Origin: Verrucomicrobiota bacterium
GTDB lineage: Bacteria; Verrucomicrobiota; Verrucomicrobiia; Limisphaerales; UBA1319
NCBI GenBank assembly: GCA_022711435.1
Contig: JAKLFB010000023.1
Span: forward strand, 25,068 to 89,067
Length of the DNA stretch: 64,000 bases
Direction: 5' to 3'
Part shown: positions 24,407 to 32,039 of the stretch, piece by piece
Numbering within the stretch: position 1 is the first letter of the stretch
Layout: every line of letters begins with the position of its first letter
Made by a program: the position numbers and the translations under genes
The notes under the pieces: model-generated
What the model saw: the letters and a program-made list of their open reading frames with translations, nothing else
Databases searched by the model: none
Told to the model about the DNA's origin: nothing

Positions 24407-27073
24407 ATGAGCAGAATTGCCATATACGGATTGCTGTGCGTTTCGATCGGGGTGGTGGCCGCGATCGGGGTGGGCTGTGTGGCGGACCGGACGATGTCGG
24501 CGGTGGGGCTGGCCGCGCCGAACGCGGTCGGGCGCGTGGGGGCCAACCGTTATGAGACGCCGACGGGGCAGGTGCTGACGCCGGCCGGGCGCCAGGTCGA
24601 GCTGCCCGGGATGCGTCCGCAAGCGCTTGCGCTGAGCCCGGACGGCCGGCTGCTGGCTGCGGCGGGCAAGACCAACGCGCTGGTCCTGATCGATCCGGGC
24701 AGCGGCCGGATTTTGCAGACCGTGCGGCTGGTGGCTGGGGTTTCGAATTCGATTACGGCGGAGATGAGCCTGGCGGGGCTTTTATTCTCGCCGGACGGGC
24801 GGCGGATCTATCTTTCAAACGCGGGTGGAAGCGTCTGGGTGTTTCCGGTGGACGGGCAGGGCCGGGGGGGGCGGCCCGAGGTGATGCCGATACCCGACGC
24901 GAAGGCGCCGCGGCGGAGGCAGGAGATTCCGATGGGGCTCGCGTTATCCGGGGACGGAGGGCGGCTGTATGTGGCGGGCAACCTGGGCAATCGGCTGCAT
25001 GAGCTGGACACGCGGACCGGGCAGGTCCTTCGGTCCTGGGACACGGGTGTGGCGCCGTACGATGTGGGGCTGGCAGGGGGGAAGGCCTACGTGAGCAACA
25101 GCGGCGGGCGGCGTCCGTCGCCGGGGGCGGAGACTGTCGCTCCGGCCGGGAAAGGCACCACCGTGAGGGTGGATGAGGTCAGGCACATCCCCAATGAAGG
25201 CTCGGTGACAGTGATCGACCTGAGGAGCGGCGAGGTGCGGGGCGAGATCATGGTGGAGCTGAACCCCTCGGCGCTGGCGGTATCGCCCGATGGGAGGCAC
25301 GTCGTCGTTGCGAACACGGGCAGCGACACGCTGAGCGTCATCGATGTCCGGACGGATCGTGTGGTGGAGAAAATCTGGGCGCGCCAGACCCCGGCCGATC
25401 TGTTCGGGGCCCAGCCGAACGCGCTGGCCTTCGATCCCTCCGGCCGGCGGCTCTATGTGTGCAATGGGACCCAGAACGCCGTGGCTGTGATCCGGTTCGA
25501 TCCGGCCAGGAACGCCTCGGGGGTAGCTGGGCTGATTCCGGCCGGCTGGTTTCCGGGCGCGGTGCAGTACGATCCGGGGCGCCGGGCGCTGTGCGTGGCG
25601 AACATCAAGGGCATTGGGGCGGCGAAGGCCTTCGGGCCCAAGGATTCCGTGAAGCTCAACACCAAGGATTTCTTCGGCACCGTCTCGCTGATCCCGGCGC
25701 CGTCGCGGCTGCGGCTGGCGGCTCTGACGGCGGATGCGCGGAGGAACATGCACTACCCGAGGATGCGAGAGGCGTTGCTTCCGCCGCGCGCGGGGCAGCG
25801 TGCGCGGCCGGTGCCGGAGCGGGCGGGCGAGCCCAGCGTGTTTCGGCATGTGATCTATGTCATCAAGGAGAATCGGAGCTATGACCAGGTGCTGGGAGAC
25901 ATGCCGGAGGGCAACGGCGACGCCGGGCTGTGCATCTTTGGCGAGCGCTACACGCCCAACCAGCACAAGATCGCGCGCGAGTTTGTTTTGCTGGATAACA
26001 CCTACTGCTCGGGGGTGCAGAGCGCCGATGGCCACCAGTGGACGGACAGCGCGATCGCCAGCGCGTATGTCGAGCGCCAGCTCACCTCGGGGAGCCCGCG
26101 GAGCTACCCGGGGGCCAAGAGCGAGGACAACATCGATGCGCTGGCATGGGCTTCGTCGGGCTTTTTGTGGGACAACGCGCTGGCGCACGGGAAGAGATTT
26201 CGGAACTACGGCGAATGGATGATGTCGGAGGCGGGCTGGGCGGATCGGGCGCGAAAGGGGCGTGTGGCCTGGAGCGATTTCTGGCGGGAGCATCAGACTG
26301 GCGGAGGACGGGTGCGCCTGCGGAGCCGTCCGGGGATCGAGTCGCTGCGGGCGCACAGCAACACCAACACCGTGGGGTGGGACCTGAAAGTGCCGGATGT
26401 GATGCGCGCGGCCGAGTTTATCCGCGAGCTGCGGCAGTTCGAGGCCGGCGGCGGTTTTCCGGAACTGACCATCCTGTTTCTGCCCAACGACCACACGGGG
26501 GGCACCCGCGGGGAGTATCCGACGCCGGGGGCGCAGATTGCGGACAACGATCTGGCGCTGGGGCAGGTGGTCGAAGCGGTGACGCGGAGCCGGTTCTGGC
26601 CGGAGACGTGCCTGTTCGCGATCGAGGACGATCCGCAGGCCGGCTGGGATCACGTGAGTGGATACCGCACGACCTGTTTTGTCGTAAGCCCCTACACGAA
26701 GCGCCGCCAGACGATCAGCACCCCCTACAACCAGACCAGCCTCGTGCGGACGATCGAGCTGATCCTGGGTCTGCCGCCGATGAACCAGCTCGATGCGTCG
26801 GCCACGCCCATGGCGGATTGTTTCACCGAGACGCCCGATTTCACGCCCTTCACCTGCGTACCGAACCGCGTGCCGCTGGATCAGCTGAATCCCGAGCCGA
26901 AGGCGGTCGCCGATTCAGTGCTGCGCCAGGATGCGCTGGTGTCGAGCCGCTTGCCGCTCGATGAAGTGGATCGCTGTCCGGAAGATGTCCTGAACCGGAT
27001 CCTGTGGCGCGCCATGAAGGGGCCGGCGGCGCCCTATCCTGAATGGGCGGTGAAGGCGGTGGATGACGATTGA
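24407..27073 (+). CDS. YncE-like beta-propeller / phosphoesterase lipoprotein
   Basis: This 888-residue protein has a lipoprotein-type signal ending at Cys 24 (AIGVGC). Residues from about 60 to 440 are a seven-bladed YVTN/NHL-like propeller, with repeats such as PDGRLLAAAGKTNALVLIDP and PDGRHVVVANTGSDTLSVID. Residues from about 475 to 830 are a phosphoesterase-family (alkaline phosphatase-like) domain: VIYVIKENRSYDQVLGDM, then LLDNTYCSGVQSADGHQWT, FLPNDHTGG and FAIEDDPQAGWDH, where Asp and His are metal ligands in known families. It is probably an envelope phosphatase or phospholipase C-type enzyme of unknown substrate. Confidence 0.85.
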   Translation: MSRIAIYGLLCVSIGVVAAIGVGCVADRTMSAVGLAAPNAVGRVGANRYETPTGQVLTPAGRQVELPGMRPQALALSPDGRLLAAAGKTNALVLIDPGSGRILQTVRLVAGVSNSITAEMSLAGLLFSPDGRRIYLSNAGGSVWVFPVDGQGRGGRPEVMPIPDAKAPRRRQEIPMGLALSGDGGRLYVAGNLGNRLHELDTRTGQVLRSWDTGVAPYDVGLAGGKAYVSNSGGRRPSPGAETVAPAGKGTTVRVDEVRHIPNEGSVTVIDLRSGEVRGEIMVELNPSALAVSPDGRHVVVANTGSDTLSVIDVRTDRVVEKIWARQTPADLFGAQPNALAFDPSGRRLYVCNGTQNAVAVIRFDPARNASGVAGLIPAGWFPGAVQYDPGRRALCVANIKGIGAAKAFGPKDSVKLNTKDFFGTVSLIPAPSRLRLAALTADARRNMHYPRMREALLPPRAGQRARPVPERAGEPSVFRHVIYVIKENRSYDQVLGDMPEGNGDAGLCIFGERYTPNQHKIAREFVLLDNTYCSGVQSADGHQWTDSAIASAYVERQLTSGSPRSYPGAKSEDNIDALAWASSGFLWDNALAHGKRFRNYGEWMMSEAGWADRARKGRVAWSDFWREHQTGGGRVRLRSRPGIESLRAHSNTNTVGWDLKVPDVMRAAEFIRELRQFEAGGGFPELTILFLPNDHTGGTRGEYPTPGAQIADNDLALGQVVEAVTRSRFWPETCLFAIEDDPQAGWDHVSGYRTTCFVVSPYTKRRQTISTPYNQTSLVRTIELILGLPPMNQLDASATPMADCFTETPDFTPFTCVPNRVPLDQLNPEPKAVADSVLRQDALVSSRLPLDEVDRCPEDVLNRILWRAMKGPAAPYPEWAVKAVDDD

Positions 27074-27129
27074 ACCGGGGCGGTCATTCGCCGCTTGCCT
27101 TGGGGCGAGGGGCGTGAGAAGGAAGGGGC

Positions 27130-28251
27130 ATGACCATCGAGCGGTCCAGGAATGCACAGCGGGAGCCATGGGTGGGGGCAGCCATGGCCGGCGCCGGATG
27201 GGCGATGGCCGGTCGCGCGAGGGCACAGGAAGGCGAGGGGGAGGATCGGTCCAGCCGGATCAAGCTCGGCTTCGACATTCTCTGCGTGCGATCCTGGAGA
27301 TGGAAAGCGCCGGCGCTGCTGGCCTACGCGGCAGCCCAGCAGGTCGACATGCTGATGTTTTCCGGGCTGGGCGCGATGGAGCGGCTGGAGGCGAGCTATC
27401 TTCAGGCATTGCGAGCGCAGGCCGAGGCGGCGGGGATCGAGCTCCAGATCGGCACGGGGAGCATCTGCCCGGGCTCGCGGCTGTTCAACCCGCAAGCCGG
27501 CACGGCGGAGGACCAGCTCAGCCAGGCGATCCAGGTTGCCGGGTGGCTGGGGGCGCGGGTGATCCGCTGCGTGCTGGGATCCTACGAGGACCGTTTGAGC
27601 CCGGAGGGGATCTCGTCCCGGGTGCTGGAGGTGGTCGAGGCGCTGAAGAACTGCCGCAGCCGCGCGCTTGATGCGGGCGTGAAGATCGCGGTGGAGAATC
27701 ACGCAGGCGATCTGCGGGCGTCCGAGCTGGCGGGGCTGATCGAGGAGGCGGGGCGGGATTTTGTCGGGGCGAGCGTGGATGCCGGGAACGCGGTCCTGAG
27801 CCTGGAGGATCCGCTGGACCACCTGGAGGTGTTGGGACCGTATGCGATCACGACAGGGATTCGGGATTCGGCGATCTGGGAGGTGCGGGAAGGGGCGGCG
27901 GTGCAATGGACGGCGCTGGGTCAGGGCCAGGTGAACTTCCGGGCGTATGTCCGGCGGTTCGCGCAGCTCTGTCCGGAGGCGGTGTTTTGCGTGCGAACGG
28001 TCTCGGGGGTCAACCTCAACCTGCCGTATCTGGTGCCCAGCTACTGGAAGGCCTATCCCGCGGTGCCGGCCCGGGATCTGATGCGGTTCATCCGGCTGGC
28101 TCGGCAGGGGCAGCCGCGCGAGCCGTGGGCGCCGCCGGCGATGTTCGATGCGGAGCTGGCGGAGAAGGAGTACCAGAAGCTGGAGCTTGAACGCAGCCTG
28201 GCCTATGGGCGCGAGGTTCTGGGGCTGGGGCGGAAGGCCGTCGCCCGGTAA
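27130..28251 (+). CDS. sugar phosphate isomerase/epimerase-like TIM barrel, exported
   Basis: This 373-residue protein has an N-terminal segment with AAMAGAGWAMAGRARA, possibly a signal peptide, though no twin-arginine is obvious. The rest is a xylose isomerase-like barrel: FDILCVRSWRW, LMFSGLG, IRCVLGSYED, KIAVENHAGDL and GASVDAGNAV, where Glu, His and Asp are likely metal ligands. Family members epimerise or isomerise sugars or cyclitols. The start at 27130 follows the upstream phosphoesterase stop by 56 bases on the same strand; an operon is possible. Confidence 0.72.
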   Translation: MTIERSRNAQREPWVGAAMAGAGWAMAGRARAQEGEGEDRSSRIKLGFDILCVRSWRWKAPALLAYAAAQQVDMLMFSGLGAMERLEASYLQALRAQAEAAGIELQIGTGSICPGSRLFNPQAGTAEDQLSQAIQVAGWLGARVIRCVLGSYEDRLSPEGISSRVLEVVEALKNCRSRALDAGVKIAVENHAGDLRASELAGLIEEAGRDFVGASVDAGNAVLSLEDPLDHLEVLGPYAITTGIRDSAIWEVREGAAVQWTALGQGQVNFRAYVRRFAQLCPEAVFCVRTVSGVNLNLPYLVPSYWKAYPAVPARDLMRFIRLARQGQPREPWAPPAMFDAELAEKEYQKLELERSLAYGREVLGLGRKAVAR

Positions 28252-28293
28252 GGACTGCGCGATCCGGCGGCGGCAGCGCTGAAAAGGAAGGCG

Positions 28294-28320
28294 GATGTCT
28301 GGACAGTCTGTCCAGACATC
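28294..28320. repeat. perfect 12-bp palindrome
   Basis: GATGTCTGGACA and TGTCCAGACATC pair perfectly around GTC, about 75 bases upstream of the next start codon and 42 bases after the TIM-barrel stop. There is no T-run in either direction. This could be an operator for a dimeric regulator or a transcript hairpin between two same-strand genes. Confidence 0.6.
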
Positions 28321-28395
28321 TAATCCGCGGCTTGATTCCGCCACCGCCCGGCTGGACAATACGATCCATTGAAAACGATCCTGCGTGCCAGTGAG

Positions 28396-30858
28396 ATGGG
28401 AATCGTGCGGCGGAAGGCGGGGAGACTGCCGGCTGGGCGCGCGGTTGCCCGGTGGCGATGGCCGATGTGGTTGGTTGCGGGGCTGTGCATGGTCTCCCCA
28501 GGCATTCCGCAGTGCACCGGAGCGAATCCGGTCCCAAGGGAAACGGGGGGCGAGGCGGGGCCGGAGCGGCTGGCCCATTGGGACTTCAACGGGTCGATCT
28601 GGGGCGGCGATCGCGGCCAGTGGCCGCTGAGCCACTCGAACATCTGGGTGGTGCCGGGGGTGGACGGTACCGCCTTGCGCCTGCATCACGCGCGGCCGGC
28701 GCTGCTGAGCTATCGCGAGGCGGAATCGGACGGGCGCCTGAATCTGGCGTTCGGAACGGGATCGGTTCGGTTCTGGTTCCGGCCGGACTGGAGCAGTGCA
28801 ACGGCCGGAGGATCGGGGCCGGGCGCGCCGGGGATGTTTCTCGAGGCAGGCGTCTGGAGCCCGCCCCCGCCGCGATACGGGTGGTGGGGATTTTACGTGA
28901 ACGGCCAGGGCACAGAGATCGGATTCGCTGCACAAACCAACGGGGCAGGATCGACATTCCTCACGCATCCGATCCGGTGGGTGTCCAACCAGTGGCATGA
29001 GATCACGCTGGCCTACAGCGCGCGGATGACGGCCTTGTACATCGACGGCAGGCGGGTGGCGCAGGGCAGCGGCGTGAGCGCTTATCCGGGGCCGGCGATC
29101 CGGGCGGGCGGTTTCTTTGTCGGGTGCGGCCGGGCGGGAGACGGGCAGGTGCGAGGCACGCTGGACGAGCTGGAGACGTTCAGCTACCCGCTGGGTCCGG
29201 CCGAGGCGTGGGCGAGCCGGGAGGTGTTGAGCGCGGAGGCGCAAACCGATCCTCCCGCGGTCATGCTTCGATGGCGGGCGGCTCCGAGCGAGCCGATGCC
29301 GATCCGCCGGCGCGCCTGGGGGGAGACGAACTGGATCAACCTGCCGTCGGGTCCGGGCGGCTGGAGCCGACGGGATACGAACGGCGTGGTTTTGGGGGGG
29401 CGATATGAGTATTGGGTGGGAGACCGCTATCTGCTGGCAGGGGTGCGCGCCGCTCCGGTCGAGCATCGAGGGGGGATTTTGTTGCTGGTGGACGAGACGG
29501 TGGCGGGGGATCTGCGGGTGGAGCTCGAGCGGTTGCGGGAGGACCTCGCGGGAGACGGGTGGACGGTCACGCGGTTCGATGCGCCGCGCCACAACGACGC
29601 GAGCTGGGGGGAAAATCCGTCCCGGATCGAGAAGATCCGCAATTGGGTGCAGGCGGCAGCCAGCGGGGGGCAGGGCGGCACGCGTGCGATCTATATCGTG
29701 GGCCATGTGGCCATTCCGTATGCGGGTCCGATCAACCCGGACGGGCATGGGGCGCGGCTATGGCCGGTGGATGGCGTTTACGGGCTGGTGAGCCGGCCCG
29801 AATTGTGGACGGACACGGCCGAGTCCCGGGCGAGCCAGCCGCCCAATCTGCCCGGCGACGGCCGGTTCGATCAGGGCCGGTATCCGGCAGCGATGGATCT
29901 GGTGGTGGGGCGGGTGGATTTTGCGGGGCTCGAGGTTTTCAGGAGGAGCACGGCCCGGGAGGGCGCCCCGGCGTCGGAGACGGATCTGCTCCGGCGGTAT
30001 CTGGACAAGGCTCACCGCTACCGGCACGGGGCGATCCGATTCGAGGAGCGGGCCGTGGCGGCCGGATATTTCATGGGCGCGATGGAAGTGGTCAACGAGA
30101 ACCTGTATCGGCTGGCGCAGCGGCACGCGAGCCGATGCTTTGGCGGGGATGCAACTCGGGTGAGGGAAGGGGATGTCTTTGCGGGTGGGATTCCGGCGGT
30201 CTGGGGGTTGCAGGGCGGATACAGCTCGGTCGACACATTGAACTGCTGCGGGCATCCGCATTCGCACGCCGCGGCGCACCTGGCGGATCCGGCGCGGGAA
30301 CACGGAGCGGCGTTTCTGATGGTGGACGGCTCTTATTTGGGGGACTGGAACACGCCGGACAATTTTTTGCGCGCATGTCTGGCGACGCCCAGCCGCGGTC
30401 TCGGGATCATCTGGGCCCGAAACCCGGCGGTGCGTCTGGAGGCGATGGGGCTGGGCGAGCCGGTGGCGACGGGGCTGCGTCGGACGATGAACGAGCCGAC
30501 GTCCTTCGGCGCGACAGCAAGCTTGTTCCTGGGTTGGCTGGGGGATCCGACGCTGCGGCTGCAGGTGGTTGCGCCGCCGGGCCGGGTGCAGGCCCGGCGG
30601 ACGGGCTCCGGGGTCAGCCTGGAATGGGATGCGGCAGCGGAGCCGGGAGCGAGCTACTGGATTTATCGATCGCGGAACGGATTGGATGGGCCCTTCGATC
30701 GGCTGAACACGGAGGCGCTGGCGACCACGCGCTGGGAGGATCCGGGCGCGCCGGAGGGGCCCAAGCTGTACCAGGTCCGCGCCGCGGCATTGAGGGTGAC
30801 CGGGAGCGGATCGTTCACGAACCTGAGCCAGGGGGTGTTTGCCCGAGTGGATCGGTGA
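28396..30858 (+). CDS. secreted LamG-domain protein with a possible caspase-like module
   Basis: This protein of about 820 residues has a basic N-terminus and a hydrophobic segment (WPMWLVAGLCMVSPGIPQ) that looks like a signal peptide. Residues from 60 to 290 are a LamG-like sandwich, including WHEITLAYSARMTALYIDG. The centre holds a Rossmann-like segment: ILLLVDETVAGDL, then AIYIVGHVAIPYAGPINPDGH and LNCCGHPHSHAAAH. Its strand order and the His and Cys residues recall C25/caspase-like peptidases, but the catalytic pair is not assigned and this is speculative. A fibronectin-type tail (SYWIYRSRNGLDGPF) ends it. A TTG at 28369 is the alternative start. The 3' end overlaps the convergent radical SAM gene by 44 bases. 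Confidence 0.6.
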   Translation: MGIVRRKAGRLPAGRAVARWRWPMWLVAGLCMVSPGIPQCTGANPVPRETGGEAGPERLAHWDFNGSIWGGDRGQWPLSHSNIWVVPGVDGTALRLHHARPALLSYREAESDGRLNLAFGTGSVRFWFRPDWSSATAGGSGPGAPGMFLEAGVWSPPPPRYGWWGFYVNGQGTEIGFAAQTNGAGSTFLTHPIRWVSNQWHEITLAYSARMTALYIDGRRVAQGSGVSAYPGPAIRAGGFFVGCGRAGDGQVRGTLDELETFSYPLGPAEAWASREVLSAEAQTDPPAVMLRWRAAPSEPMPIRRRAWGETNWINLPSGPGGWSRRDTNGVVLGGRYEYWVGDRYLLAGVRAAPVEHRGGILLLVDETVAGDLRVELERLREDLAGDGWTVTRFDAPRHNDASWGENPSRIEKIRNWVQAAASGGQGGTRAIYIVGHVAIPYAGPINPDGHGARLWPVDGVYGLVSRPELWTDTAESRASQPPNLPGDGRFDQGRYPAAMDLVVGRVDFAGLEVFRRSTAREGAPASETDLLRRYLDKAHRYRHGAIRFEERAVAAGYFMGAMEVVNENLYRLAQRHASRCFGGDATRVREGDVFAGGIPAVWGLQGGYSSVDTLNCCGHPHSHAAAHLADPAREHGAAFLMVDGSYLGDWNTPDNFLRACLATPSRGLGIIWARNPAVRLEAMGLGEPVATGLRRTMNEPTSFGATASLFLGWLGDPTLRLQVVAPPGRVQARRTGSGVSLEWDAAAEPGASYWIYRSRNGLDGPFDRLNTEALATTRWEDPGAPEGPKLYQVRAAALRVTGSGSFTNLSQGVFARVDR

Positions 30859-31927
30859 AGAGATCGAGCTGGGTGGAGCCGGGCCGCCGGAAGGCGGCGG
30901 TGGAGAGAGCGGGGCTTTCGGCCGGCAGGCGGCTCCGGCGGCATGCGACGGCAAAAAGGCGAGCCAGCTGCTCGGCCCAGATGCCTTCGCCACTGAACCG
31001 GAGTCCAAAGCGGGGATCGTTGAGCTTGCCGCCATGCAAGGCGCGGACGCGGTCGAGGATTTTCTGTTGTTTTTGGGGCTCTTCGCGGGCGAGCCAATCG
31101 GTGAAGACATCGGCGACGGCGAGGGGCAACCGGAGAGGTTCCATGCCGGCCCACTGGGCGCCAGCCTGGGCGGCGGCGGCGATTACTCCGGGGATTTCAT
31201 GGTCTGTGAGCCCTGGGATGATGGGCGCCATGAGAACGCCGACAGGCACGCCGTGGCGGCGGAGAGTTGCGATGGCATCGAGCCGCCGGGCGGGGCTCGA
31301 AGTGCGCGGCTCGAGGCGGCGCAGCAGATCGCTATCGAGCGAAGTGATCGAGAGGGCGACCGCGACAGCGCGGTGGCGGGCCAGATCGGCCAGGAGATCG
31401 ATGTCGCGGGTGACGAGGGCGTTTTTGGTGACCAGACAGACGGGGTGGCGGCAGGCGGCGAGGACCTTGAGGCAATGGCGCGTGATCTCGAGCCGGCGCT
31501 CGACTGGCTGGTAAGGATCTGTCACGCCGCTCAGCGTGAGAGTTTGCGGGGTCCAGCGGCGAGAGGCCAGCTCGCGACGGAGGAGCGCGGGGGCGTTGGT
31601 TTTAACCAGGATCCGGGTCTCGAAGTCGAGCCCGGCGGAGAACCCGAGGTATTCGTGTGTGGGGCGGGCGAAGCAGTAGGCACAGCCGTGCTCGCAGCCG
31701 CGGTATGGGTTGACGCTGGCTGAAAAGGGGAGGTCCGGACTCCGGTTGCGGGTGATGACCGATTGGGAGCAATCCTGGTAGAACGAAGTGCGCGGGTCGG
31801 GATCGGCCGACGGATCCCAGTCCGCGTCCCGCTCGAGGAACAGGGGCTTGAAGCGGTTGGGGGGGTTGATGGCTGCGCCGCGGCCGCGGGGGGATGGCGG
31901 TCGGGAGCCATGGGGGGCAGGCTTCAT
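30815..31927 (-). CDS. radical SAM protein, PA0069/Rv2578c-like family
   Basis: This 370-residue protein carries the radical SAM cluster CEHGCAYC at residues 78-85, in the context NPYRGCEHGCAYCFARPTHE with EYLGFSAGLDFET after it. That is characteristic of the SplB-related PA0069/Rv2578c group. The enzyme binds a [4Fe-4S] cluster and cleaves S-adenosylmethionine to a radical. A role in nucleic acid repair has been suggested for relatives of spore photoproduct lyase, but this group's substrate is unknown. Its 3' end overlaps the convergent LamG gene. Confidence 0.88.
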   Translation of the reverse strand: MKPAPHGSRPPSPRGRGAAINPPNRFKPLFLERDADWDPSADPDPRTSFYQDCSQSVITRNRSPDLPFSASVNPYRGCEHGCAYCFARPTHEYLGFSAGLDFETRILVKTNAPALLRRELASRRWTPQTLTLSGVTDPYQPVERRLEITRHCLKVLAACRHPVCLVTKNALVTRDIDLLADLARHRAVAVALSITSLDSDLLRRLEPRTSSPARRLDAIATLRRHGVPVGVLMAPIIPGLTDHEIPGVIAAAAQAGAQWAGMEPLRLPLAVADVFTDWLAREEPQKQQKILDRVRALHGGKLNDPRFGLRFSGEGIWAEQLARLFAVACRRSRLPAESPALSTAAFRRPGSTQLDLFTDPLGQTPPGSGS

Positions 31928-32039
31928 GCCGGACGATCGTCCGCGCCGGGACAGGCTCGAGGCCCGGGATCGCTGCAGCCGATTTCCTCCATCGACCGGG
32001 CGCCGCCGAGGCGGTGCCCGAGGCGTGAACGCGAAGGAG

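Noticed and set aside
27034..29748. Minus-strand frame of 904 residues
   Set aside because: It lies antisense to two well-supported genes, is dominated by Arg/Pro/Ala/His, and has no domain. Long antisense frames are expected at this GC content.
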